Part shown: positions 10,401 to 22,200 of the stretch, piece by piece
Layout: each line of letters starts with the position of its first letter
How positions within the stretch are numbered: position 1 is the stretch's first letter
Source: Edolisoma coerulescens
Lineage: Eukaryota; Chordata; Aves; Passeriformes; Campephagidae
Assembly: GCA_013397115.1 (NCBI GenBank)
Contig: VWZW01004608.1
Span: forward strand, 1,762,148-1,826,147
Reading direction: 5' to 3'
DNA: 64,000 nt
Program-made: the position numbers and the translations under genes
Notes under the pieces: model-generated
What the model was told of the DNA's origin: nothing
Seen by the model: the letters and a program-made list of their open reading frames with translations, nothing else
Databases searched by the model: none

Positions 10401-13400
10401 GTTTTAAATCTTATGGATTAAGAGAATTAATCTTGGATTAAGAAGTAACTGTGAACCTCCTTAAAGTTATCTCTAGTAGCCTAATTTTATGATAATACAT
10501 TATAATGCTTTGATTAATTATTATTTTGGAAAAAAATATTTTGAGGCCAAACCCCAACTTTTTTCAAATGTGTATTTGGAGATATGGATTTCTTTTTCTA
10601 CAAATTGTACTGGCAGATTCTCAAAATATTTTGGCTGATACACAGGGAACAGTCTTTCAAGTTATCGCTTGAAAGCTTGGCCATCCAGGCATTCCCTGTA
10701 AATGGCTGAGAGTTAGACTGTAAGGTTGTGAAGGAATTAATTTAGGATTGTGTAATAGCGTACAGCCTGAATGTGTCTTTTGCATCCTAACTCACTGCTT
10801 CTTTCCGTGAGATGAACCAAGAGAGTTTTCTGTATGAGAGCGCATGTATCGTGAGTGGGATCCTTAACTTTTTTTTGTTACTATTCATACCCTCTTTTTT
10901 ATAGCCCAAAAGAGGAGTTTTATTAATGTGTTACTGGCCTTACTTTCAGTTTCTGAAACTTTTATCTCTTCCGCTTGCAGCCGCTTAACAATTCCCTGAG
11001 CATCCTCATCAGCTATGGGCAGCAACTTCTGCACTGTGCAGAGTTGCTTAGGAACAAAATTGATGCTCTTTGGCATGGTGGATTACAGCTGCAACATGCT
11101 GGTCCCCAACTCTTCTTCCCACAGAGGAATAAAAAGCAGAGAGGTTAAAGATGTTTTCCAAATCTGATTGTGAAGACCCTATATACTTTTTTGGTTTAGG
11201 GTATCTAATCATTTCATTGTTGATATACAACAGGTTAAGGATTGTGGCCTTTCTATTGAAGACACAGCAGTATCAAAAAATCTTTAGCAACAACTCCTTT
11301 TATCTCTTTGTAATATAAATACCACAGTATCTTGCACCACTTACAGAATTGAGAATTTTCAGTTTTTCTAAGCTTTTTGGTTGGGTTTGTTATTGATGCA
11401 TTTGTTTACATCAGTTGATAAAATCCAAGTTGAGACATGACTGTCATGGACTAGAGACAGGAGAACTGAACAAACAGAGTATATACACCTATTCTCACAC
11501 ACCTAGCAAGAACTATGGGTGCAGCTGTCTCTTTTGTTTATTTGATATGTACTTATATAAAAACAAACTTTCAATATTGTAAACTCTACATTGTTTGAGA
11601 ATTTATGTGGAATTAGCCGTTTTAGCATCTGGGTGGAAACTTGAAAGAGTACGGATTGAAGCTTTCCCACAGATAGATAGTTTAGAGTAAATCTATCCAC
11701 AGACTGGCTTAATGATTTGACATGCTCAGTATTAGTTATTTTCCAAATGAAAGGGAAGCTCAAGTTTTGTCTGATTTCCTTGTGAACAAAGTAATCAACC
11801 CATAGTAATAATCTGTGTCAAAAGGTGCTGAGTTTTAGAGGTAAATATTATAAAGGAATCTCCTTGAAAAATAAGGCCCAGGTAATATGTGATACGTATG
11901 CTATCCTTCTCGGACCACGTGCTACTGCTGGCACCTCTCTGCCTTCATCCCATCACAGTCAGATCACTGTAGAAGTTGCAGCTGCTGAAAGGCTGCAACC
12001 ATCATCATTCCTTTAGCCTACAGTTTCTTTCCTGTCAAGGCCCAAATTTTCAAAACTTAATGCATTAAATAATTCATGGGAGTAGCAATTTTGCTAGTCT
12101 TGCTGGTGAGCCCTTCAGCACAGTTCAGCCTCTTGCCTCACTGGAAGAGCCGTGACAGTCTCTCTCCTCCTCTGGGGACAGGCACAGCTGCAGACTGGCG
12201 ATCATGCTGACTTGTGTCTGGCGCAGATGACCAATGTTTTTAAAATATAGACATCTTTGTGCAACAGTGTACCTGTAAGATAAAGTCCTAGTTGTGGGAG
12301 GGGGAGATAGGAACTGGTGTTGTTTCAGGTCTCTGGAAGACAGAAAAGAGTGCCTGGAGTGAACTGCCCAAATCCCTTTGGATGCAACTGCCTTCTGGCA
12401 ACTGTGTGCCCTGAGCCCTCTTCACACCACGAGTGCAGCACAATGTCTGTCAGGCAGTCGTACATGGAGTGGATGTGCAGTGGGTTTGGCCATGCAATAG
12501 GAAAGAGGTTTGGGGTCTTGCAACAGTTTTCCAGACTGTATGTGAGTTTTCCCTGTTACTCTATGTAGTCACAACATTTAGTGTGCGCTGCTTGCTACGT
12601 CGTTGCAAACAAATTAAATAAATACAGAGCAAAATAATAGATGATTAGGAATACTGGACAGAAAAATGGATGGAAATATGGATTTAGATCCACATAAGTG
12701 GTTTTGAAAGATACCTATATCAAAAGGCTGAAAACAGGTTGGTTCATCTCTTTAGTCTCTCTCAGTGGTGTATCTTCTGCTTTAATATGCTTTCTGATAC
12801 CTGTTTTCTATCTCACTAGCTATTCTCAGAGGTTCTTTTGTTTTCAAAGCAAACAAATCCAAATGCAGCAGAAAGGTTTCCTTAAATAAACCTTTCATGT
12901 TGTCTATACATAGTTCATTTCCCAGACCCTATGTTTGTGTGGAAGGATAGAACTATAGAATTTAGAGATTATATCTTAGGTGTGTGGTTTTTAAAGAAGA
13001 CAATCAGGATATAAAACTATTTTAAAGGAGACAAATGGGACATGCTGTACAATAGAATTATTATGGAAGAATCTGGAGGTGGAATTCCAACTTATTTCTC
13101 TGCCAGTTGCTTACTATCTCTGGGAGATATTTATAGGTCTTAACTTACTCCTCCAAAAGTTAAATAGTTCTGAACTAGTCATCCTTTTCTCACTTAGGAG
13201 GTAATGAAGAGAAGCAGGCATCTGGATGTGCTCATTCCTCTGCACTGAGTATAAATGAAATTTATTATAATTAGCAGAGACTTTAAATACCAAGTAGAAA
13301 TGGACGAGATTAAATCCCAACCTCCGTGGGTAGTTGGTTTGATCAACTCTCCTTGCTCCCAAGTTACATAGCTGTGAAAGGCCCATAACATATTCCTTTC

Positions 13401-15747
13401 AAAGATCATAGCAGAGTAAATGCTTAGCATTTGATGGCAATTCCCACTTCGTCAAAAAGGCAACATGTCTGCTACATTTAAACTCAAAATATTCTTGTTT
13501 TGTGTAATCCTGAAGGCCACTTCAGTGCTTTTGCCAATTTTTTTTTTCCTTTTCCAAACAACACAGCAAAATTTTTAAATTTAAAAAAAAAAGAGGTTTA
13601 ATGTTTGTGCTGGTTTAGAAGCCTCTAGAAATTTGAAAGAAAATTTAAGTATCCACTGTAATTTTCTGCAGGAAAGAAGTCATTCTTCAAATAGCAATGC
13701 TTGTGAATTAAGATATGGAGAGCTTGATTACCTTGATTACCCTTCAAAGGGTTGTAAACTATTTCTGTTCTTCTGAACAGGAGACCTAAAGACCAAGCCA
13801 CATAGTGGTCTTGTTAGCTGTTTCACCACCGTTCATTTCTAAAGTGTCCCGACGGAGACACACAGCAGACGTATCTCCCCATGCCGAATGTCTTCCAGGA
13901 GGTCTTGGAGCTCTAGACTGCAGTTAGGCATTGCCAATGCATAGCTGTGAAGCAGACTGAAAATTTTAGAGACGCACTAAAATAAATTTCAGCAGGGACA
14001 CTCTACTCATTGCAGTAGTCATTTTCATATTTAATTAAATTTTAAAAATACCATTTTCTCAAAAGCTGCCTCCAGACTGAAGTATTACAGAAGCTTGAAG
14101 GCCATGACAGGGTATTATGGCCAAAACTGCTCCAGAATTTATGTCTTTCTTGTTTTCCTTCTGAACTTTGTTCACTTCTCTGCAAATCATACCTATCTCT
14201 CTGGTAAGGGAATTCTGTAATTTGGAATGAAATCCTGTTATCAACAAAGACTTGGTTTAACTCATTTTAGTTTGTCTTCATGATCTGCTTTTCCAGAACA
14301 GCAAATCTCAAATTTGCCAGCTAATACAGTTGTATATAAGTGTGAAATAACATTTCCTTCAGTATGTTCCTTTATTTTAGTGTAAGAGTTCATGAAATTT
14401 TTCCTCTTTTATGCATTAAATGGTGTCTTAATTTTTTTGTGTCTGTGTTTCTGTGAAAAGAAATGAGTGAACTGCAGAAGAAACAATATTTCCTCTTTTT
14501 TTCTTCCCCTCAAATGGCCAGCTTTATCATAAACTTCAAATAAATTTTAAAGAAAAAGTGCTATCCTGCATAACTAATGAAAGGTTGCATCTCCTTCAAG
14601 GGGAAACAGTGGTTATTTCATAATTTGGGACAACAATTTTGATTTAATACTTTTTAAAAATAGTTCTCTTCCCATTTGCAGTTCAAGCTAGTGCTTTTGA
14701 AAAGCTAGAAGAGTGATGATAATGATGGGAAAGAAGCTCTTTCTTAAGCTTCTTGCTTACTTCTAAGTTGTCCTTGGAAAAAAATCCTGGTATGAAGACA
14801 AGTTTTTTACATGCTTCTGAGATTTGAAGTTATATTTTTAATATGCCAGCCCCTTTTCCACTGCCATTAGAAAAATTTGAGAACAGGGATGTATGAAACC
14901 GGTCTGCAAAGAAATTATTTACCTAACTAGTTTGCTAGAGAGAAATGGATGAAGAATGTGTTAAAAACTGACTCTTTAGTCCTTCTAGAGAGCAGCCTGA
15001 TAGTGGCTAGTGATCTGCATCAGGAGTGGTGGGATGTAAGGTGAGAGAGTGAAGGTGCAGGATTCTTTCTGAATCTTGACAAGAAAGGCACAACAACAAA
15101 TGACTTAATAAAATAGGTGTTTTAATAACATAGAGAAAAGAGGAATATAGTTATCTGGTAAATCTTATATCCCTTCAGATGCTGGGAACTATGCATTCAC
15201 TTAGCATTGAGTGGGTTGGGGGGGATTTTTCCACAGCTTGCTGCACATATCCTGTGCATGCAGAGGTCTTTCTTTTGGTCCTTTGTGGTATTGCATAATT
15301 TTTATGTATTTTTTGCAGTAAAACAACTTTATTAATAAAGGATATTTTCCTGAGAACTTCTTGCTGCACTTTTAGATGCAGGCAAGGTCATACAGGTGGC
15401 ATAATCACCAGTACTGAGTTGCCTGCAGGCTCCTCTCTTACAGTGACCTGGTCAGGTTTATCCTGCAGACAATGTGTTTGTGCAACAGAGCACAGCCTGA
15501 AGGCTGGGTTGGACATTCAGCATGGTCTGCTATACTCGCTCAGTTTCACTCTTACGTGTATCACTGACTCTCCAGAGTACTGTGGTCTTTCAGTCAGGTT
15601 CACTACAGTGGGTTCGTGGTGTGAGGTAAAAAAAACCCACACCTGTTCACAAGATTTCCTTACTGTAATATAAAAATTGGTAACTTATTTAGTGATTCTG
15701 GTTACGGACTTTGATCAGAGAATTATAAAAAAGCCAAGAGCTTTTGC

Positions 15748-16778
15748 AGTCAGACGAAAGGAAATGTCAATCCTATTTTCAGAAAGGGAAGAAAGGAGGA
15801 TCTGGGGAACCACGTACTAGTGAGATTTACCTCTGTGCCTGGGACGATCGTGGAGCAGATCCTCGAGGAAGTAATTTTAAGGTACATGCAACACAAGGAG
15901 GTGTTTTGAGACAGCCAGCCTGCCTTTCTTCAGGCAAATTGTTCCTGAACAATCTGATGGCCCTCTAAGATGGAGTGACTGCAACAGTCGACAAGGGAAG
16001 ACAGACCAGTGTCATCTACCTAGACTTCTGTAAGGCCTTTGACATGGTCCCATACAACACTCTTGTCTCCAGGTTGGTCAGACATGGACTTGAAGGGTGG
16101 GCTTGGGGGTTCTTATGGATGAAAAGCTGAACATGAGCCAGCACTGTGCACTCACAGCCTGGAAAGCCAACTGCATCCTGGGCTGCATCAAAAGCAACGT
16201 GGCCAGGAGGGCGAGGGAGGGGATTCTGCCCATCTACTCTGCCCTCATGAGACCCCACCTGGAGTACTGCATCCAGCTTTGGAGTCCTCAGCACAAGAAA
16301 GACATGGACCTGTTGGAGAGGGTCCAGAGGAGGGTCACAAAGATGATCAGAGGGCTGGAGAACCTCCCCTATGAAGACAGGGCAGAGAGAGAGTTGGTGT
16401 TGTTCAGCCTGGAGAAGACAAGGCTCCAGAGAAATATTTTCATAGCCTTCCAGTACCTAAAGGACCTTATAAAAATGAGGGAGAGTGATTTTTTACATGG
16501 AGAGATAGTGATAGGACAAGGAGGAACAGTTTTAGACTAGAAGAGGAGATATTTAAATTAGATGGTAGGAAAAAATTCTTTACTGGGAGGACAGTGAGGC
16601 ATGGGAACAGGTAGCCCAAAGAGGTTGTGGATGCCCCATCCCTGGAAGTGTTCAAGGGCCATTGGATGGGGCCCTGAGCAGGCTGGTCTAGTGGAAGGCG
16701 TTCTTGCCCAAGGCCAAGGCATTGGATTTAGATGATCTTTAAAGTCCCTTGCAACCCATAACATTCTATGGTTCTAAG
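15748..16778 (+). mobile_element. CR1 LINE fragment, + strand, internally deleted, 3' end present
   Basis: Remnant of CR1 ORF2 (reverse transcriptase) plus the 3' end. From about 15756 the frame gives a degraded NVNPIFRKGRKEDLGN, matching the CR1 motif around KKGKKEDPGNYRPV. At about 16013-16087 it gives VIYLDFCKAFDMVP, matching the CR1 AFDxV block. The sequence then jumps to GVLMDEKLNMSQ at about 16100 and runs open to 16540 through HLEYCIQLWSPQ and ERVQRRVTKMI, the usual C-terminal part of CR1 ORF2. The block that should hold the catalytic FADD motif is missing between these parts, about 0.5 kb by comparison with the family. Stops and frame breaks occur in the 5' part. The 3' tail has the ATTCTATGGTTCTA octamer-type repeat at about 16762-16776. 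It cannot encode a working enzyme. Confidence 0.93.
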
Positions 16779-18694
16779 ATAATGTCAGAATAAGTTGAAT
16801 ATGTTCAAATAAATATCTAGAACTTTTTCCCAAAGAAAACTCATATTTCTTCTAAAAATTTCACAATGAAACATCAAGAGCTCTTGCAATGTAAGGTAAC
16901 ACAAAATCTCTTTAGGAATCTTTGAACTTTTTTTCTTTTGTGAGAATTTGATAAAAGTAAAATGTAGCTGGAAAATATAATTTATGAATTTCCTGTTTCC
17001 AAAAATACATGAGTGAAACTCACTTATTTTTTATTCATTTTCTTTTAGAAATGTAGAACAAAAACCTAAAATTACACATTTGGCTTGTTTGATCAGAATT
17101 GCTTTTGGGATTTCAGTTCAAAGCAATTTTGACTTTTCATCCATGTGTGGAATGGAGAATACTTTTAGAAGTAATGCTACAAAAGAACTATTTCATCTAA
17201 GGGTGAAAGGCTATAAACTAGACATTACTGGTCCATTCTTTTCTTGACTGAAAAAACAATTAGAAAAATTAAAGGCAAGATATCCACCAGTGCACATCAA
17301 ATAAAAAAGATACAACTTCTGCCTTGGGAAGAAGTTGCAGATTGCTGAAGGTACACCAGGTATAGTATCACTGTGTTCTTGCCTTTGCTTGTGTCCTACC
17401 CATGTCATTTACTTCTAGCCATGGACAGGGTTTTAGTTTTACCCTGATTCGTCTCCTTCACCTCCCCCTCTTGTGCTCTCAGTTAATGGAAATAACTTAG
17501 CTGTGGGTTGGACCAATCTTAGATTAGGGAGATACTTTTTTCCTAAATACTTTTTAAAGAATTGTGGACAATGGATACATTATAGCTATTCTTAAGTACC
17601 AAAGGTTCAGAGTCTCCAAGAATATCATAGAGCTTGAATACTGTGCAAACAGGAAAACAGATGTTTTAAACTCACAAATAGTTCTTACTACTCTTACTTT
17701 CTTCAGCTATTTATATAATCAACGGTCATAATCTACAAGGTGATGAGAACTTTTGTCAGCTGCAGAACACTAAAACTTAACAAAAATTTCAATGTAAGGT
17801 GCATAAATGCTGCAGCATCTGCAAGTCCCTGAATGCCTTGCAGGATTTAGTGCTATCCACTTGATCCAAAGCCCATGGAAATCAAATAGAGTTTTTGGTT
17901 CGACCTGAGAAGGCTTTGCATCTCGCTTTTGTATAAAAACCTGTAGCAAGGTATTGACCAGGACAGCAATTACTTTCTTGCATTATCTCAGACTCTAAGG
18001 ATTTTATCCCAAATCCATGGGAGTGTTAACAGGCATTCCTCCAACACATGTATTGCTCTCACTATCTTATGCAGACACAGGGTGAGAAAAACAAATGATA
18101 GTGTTCAATTATATGTATTTGAAGCATAGTTTCATCAACAGGAAAACAGTAAGATAGTACATTCCAACTTCTGATATAACAGGTTTATCTATTTTTTGTC
18201 AAGAGGAAAATCTTAATGGGAAGCAAATGATACAGCATCTCCTCTGCTAACATGGATGTTGAGTTATACATGAGATCCCTCCTCAGTAATTTCACAGAAA
18301 TGGTCATAGTCAACACTGGAGTAGAGAATTTGCTCAGAGGTTCTTACAGCTAAAACAGGAACAAGTTGGCATTTTTTTCGTTAGCTTATCAAAAGTCTTG
18401 CTAACTCACAGAAGCTTTCAGGCAACCTTGAAAGTATATCACGCACTAATATCATCAGAGGACATGACAGACAGAGCCTGATGTATCTAATTTTGGACTG
18501 GTATAACACTGCTATTTAGAACAATAAAGGTTTTATCTCTTAGTTGATCTGTTTACTGAAATTGTCAGTGAAAAATGTGCCATATATTACATCTCCTCAC
18601 TATTCTTCTGGCATAAAGGACATTTGAATGGATAGTTCTGCCTATATTTTGGGATTGTCCTGCTAACTATATTAGGATGAGGTCGTATACTGTA
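16779..18694 (+). other. KCND2: KCND2 intron 1, unique sequence between CR1 copies
   Basis: AT-rich DNA without CR1 similarity, without an open frame of note and without an obvious simple repeat longer than a few units. I see nothing functional in it. Confidence 0.7.
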
Positions 18695-19213
18695 CTCAGC
18701 ACAAGTAAGGCAGCACTGTGCCCAGTTCTGGGCCCCTCACTACGAGAAAGACATTGAGGGGCTGGAGCATGTCCAGAGAAGGGCAATGGAGCTGGTGAAG
18801 GGTCTAGAGAGTGAGTCTCATGAGGAGTGGCTGAGGGAGCTAGGGTTCTTTAGCATGGGGAAAAGGAGGCTCAGGGGAGACCTTATCACTCTCTGCAACT
18901 ACCTAAAAGGAGGTTGTAGCCAGGTGGGGGTTGGTCTCTTATCCTAAGTGACAAAGAACAGGAGCAAACAGCCTCAAGTTGTTCCAGGGGAGGTTTAGAA
19001 TGGATGTTAGAAAAAAATTATTTACTGGGAGGGCTCAAGCATTGGAATGGACTGCCCAGGGAGGTGGTTGAGTCACCATCCCTGAGTTGGTAAAGACTTG
19101 TAAATGTGGTACTTGGGGACATGGTTTAGTGGTGAACACAGAAGTGCTGGGTTAACAGTTCATCTCAATGATCTTAGTGATCTTTTCTAACCTAGATGAT
19201 TCTTTGATTCTGT
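18695..19213 (+). mobile_element. CR1 LINE 3' fragment, + strand
   Basis: A 5'-truncated CR1. It starts in the ORF2 C-terminal block (the usual CR1 wording for CAQFWAPHYEKDIEGLEHVQR is recognisable at DNA level), then has LREL, the MGKRRLRGDLI block, and the 3' UTR with CATTGGAATGGACTGCCCAG and CACCATCCCTG motifs. It ends at GATTCTTTGATTCTG, the 3' octamer repeat. Frameshifts are present. The subfamily differs from the 15.7 kb copy, judged by the wording around the tail. Confidence 0.92.
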
Positions 19214-22200
19214 ATATAAAATGGGCATAAAGAAGAAAACCTCATTTCCCTAACAAGAATCTGTCAAACAATCAGTTAAAATGAATGACTGGCTAAGATT
19301 TATCAACAGCACAATGGTTATTATATGGACTTATGTGCTTCCTTGCCTTTCCACATTAAAATCCATCACTCCTAGTGATCATCACACTTCCTTAGGTTCC
19401 TCCAATACGTGATAAACATTAGCCAAATAATTTGTTTAATGAAAAACAAATAAACTTGCAGTTATTTTTTTTTCTGATGTGAGACATGAATGCCAATACT
19501 CTGAAAATCTTGTAAAGACTGAGAGAGACTAGATTTTGTTCTTGGGTTTTATTCCATTTCAGAGAACATTGCAGCTTTGTTGGCATGAATGCAGTGCATG
19601 AATAACTTTATGCATATTCACAACTGTTTCCTGGAAGGAAATGGCTTATTAAACAGTAATCTAATGGCGTGTGTAAATGAGTTTTGTGGATAAACATGTA
19701 TCTTTATCCTTATTGCCTGAGATTGGTTTTTGACTAAAAAAGTTTTTTTGATGACATTTAGTCTTCCAGAAATTTTACCAATCATCTTATGTCTGATTTC
19801 CTTTTCTGCCTGAGAAATTTCTTTTTCCTTATCTTATATGTAAACAATGCTGCTTTGTCTCTGTTTCTCTTGAGTCACATACTTGAGGAAAAAAAACCTG
19901 AATTTAGGAGTGTCTAAGTATTAGCCCAAGTGAGACACTCAAATATATGCATCTACTTTCAGGTGAGGTAAATCACTCTCTAGACTCAATGACTGCAATG
20001 GGAGCTTCAATACTAACTGATGTACAAAACCTACATACATAAAACAAAAGTGTCTTCACTTTCTACTTGAATCCCATTCCGGGAGAACAAAATGAAATGC
20101 TTATGGTGTCAGAGCCAAGAATTATTTTTCTTTATTCCTTTTTATATGCCCCTTCAGATTTGGGGGTCCTGCTATGTTTAATGATATCATGCAATTCAAC
20201 TGTTCCTCATTCCATTTTCAAGCTTCTTTCCCCAAGGTGCTTTTCCCTAATGACATTGTCCACTCAAACAGAGTGGCAGCAACTTGCTCAGGAGAAAGGA
20301 CTCAGAATATATTGATCAGGTCACCTCAGAAAAAAAAAAAATGTTCTCTTGAGGCATTATGGTTATATTACAGTAACCTCTGTACATGCCTTTAAAGACT
20401 CTCAGATAAATATTTTTCTGTTACATGGGTAAAAGAGGAACACCATAAAAAACTCACAGCATTTAAATCTTCTGTCCTTGATAGGGCATTTAATAAACAG
20501 TGGAAGATGCAACTGAAATTTTTGTTCCAATATATAAAATATTGCTGGAGGAAAAGAATATACAATAATATTATGAAACTGTACTAAAAACTAGTGAAAT
20601 GAAATTAGAGAACCTACAATGAATAAAACTAAAGAAATATGCATTATGAACACTATGTCTTATGATAAAAAAGGCCAGTAGAAACTAAAGGAAACACGGT
20701 TTTTGCTGTATTCGAAAAATATTGGTAAATGTTTTGTCTTTTTAAATGTAGAAGTAATTTCATGGTAGTTTCTTTTAATTTGTAACAGTCTTATTGATCT
20801 AATAAAAAAGAGGAATATTTTTTACCTGTGCATTTTTTTATTAAGCAGCAATATGGATAAATGGGTGGAAAAGTTAATTATTTCTACCAGCATTTGAGGT
20901 TGAAGGCAAAGCCCACAGGAGCTAATGGAAAGGCTTTAATTTTCTTCAGCAAGTTTCAGATCAGAATTTTAGTTATGTCTTATGGTATATAATGTAATAT
21001 TCCTATATCATTAGTTCATTCCAGTGGGAGCTGGAGTGTCAGATTTGACCCACATGAAATCTAAGGTAAAAGTTGTGACCTGCTTTTCTTATAAGAAAAG
21101 AAGGCAATGCTCTTATGATGGACTGGTGGAAATGTTAATGAAAACTGAAAACACTTGTAGAATTTTTGGTTTTTTAAATGTTAAATGTGTCATGGAAAGG
21201 TTTACTTACTGTATGGAATCCACTTTAAAATGTGTTTCTCAGCCGTCAGGTTGGAACATATCAATGTGTAAAAAATGCAATTCCTCTTTGGGGATGAGGT
21301 GAACTCTAATAGTTAGATGCTGTGCAAGCTTCTGAGACCAGACACCGTGACGATTTTGTAGGCATCTCATTAACGAATTGTAGCGCTGCAGCATGCTCTG
21401 CTTTACTTATTTATTGAAGAGATAATGGGAAATAACTGGTTTCTTTGTGAAGTCATAAATAATATGACAGAAGGATATTAAATGCACTGGGATGTGACAG
21501 AGAAGCTAAGAACTTGTGGGGTTTAGTATTTTATGGTGCCAGTTCTCCTTTACCAGTACATGTAAAACCAATAGATATGTTTTAGCTGGTTTTGTGAACA
21601 ATTACCAATTTAGTGTGCTAGCTACTGACAAGTGGGTGTCTTAAATCATAAACAGTATCTCAGTTTTGCTGTTTTGCTATTTTGCAGTAACATACAGAAG
21701 TTACTAAAGAATAAATCTTCCTCCTCCTCTTTTGTCATTTTTTTTTTCCTTCAGGTATTTTTCCTATTTTTTTTTTTTAATAGAGATAGTCTTTCTCTAT
21801 TTCTAAATTTCCAGTGTGAAATATCTGTTCCACAAAATATGAACATTTCTGACATTCACTCTTTGCATATTTTTTTCTCCGTGGTAGTCTTCTCCTGATA
21901 CTGTGCACAAACTTACACACGGGGTCCACTGTGGCTTCTCAGTACTTAGCACTCTTGATTAAAATAACAGCTACCTTTTTTTCCCCTCTCTGTGTGTGTA
22001 TGTATCTGAGTTAAAGAGAGAAAAATGTGTTTTATTCTGAAGTGCAGACATAGCACTGATATCCAGATTGAGGCAGCACAGTCCTCCTCTGTCTTCATTG
22101 CTGTTCTTTTTACTAAGAGATTTATCGTGCAGTATATTGAGAATTTCCTCAGAGACTGTGGTGACTAAAGAAGTAGCAATCTCATTGGTTAATCTTGGGA

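Larger units (their letters stand above)
1966..15747 (+). other. KCND2: KCND2 intron 1, unique AT-rich sequence, first block
   Basis: AT-rich non-coding DNA with no CR1 and no gene that I can recognise. It contains a 34-base alternating purine/pyrimidine tract at 3785-3818, a purine-rich stretch at about 4908-4984, a T/C-rich stretch around 5850-6300 and an A17 run at 7428-7444. The open frames here are short and show no known domain. A slightly more GC-rich patch at about 11890-12600 also has no identity that I can assign. Confidence 0.75.

Noticed and set aside
16097..16540. A 147-codon host gene
   Set aside because: The protein is the C-terminal part of CR1 ORF2 (HLEYCIQLWSPQ, ERVQRRVTKMI), inside a CR1 with its 3' octamer tail.
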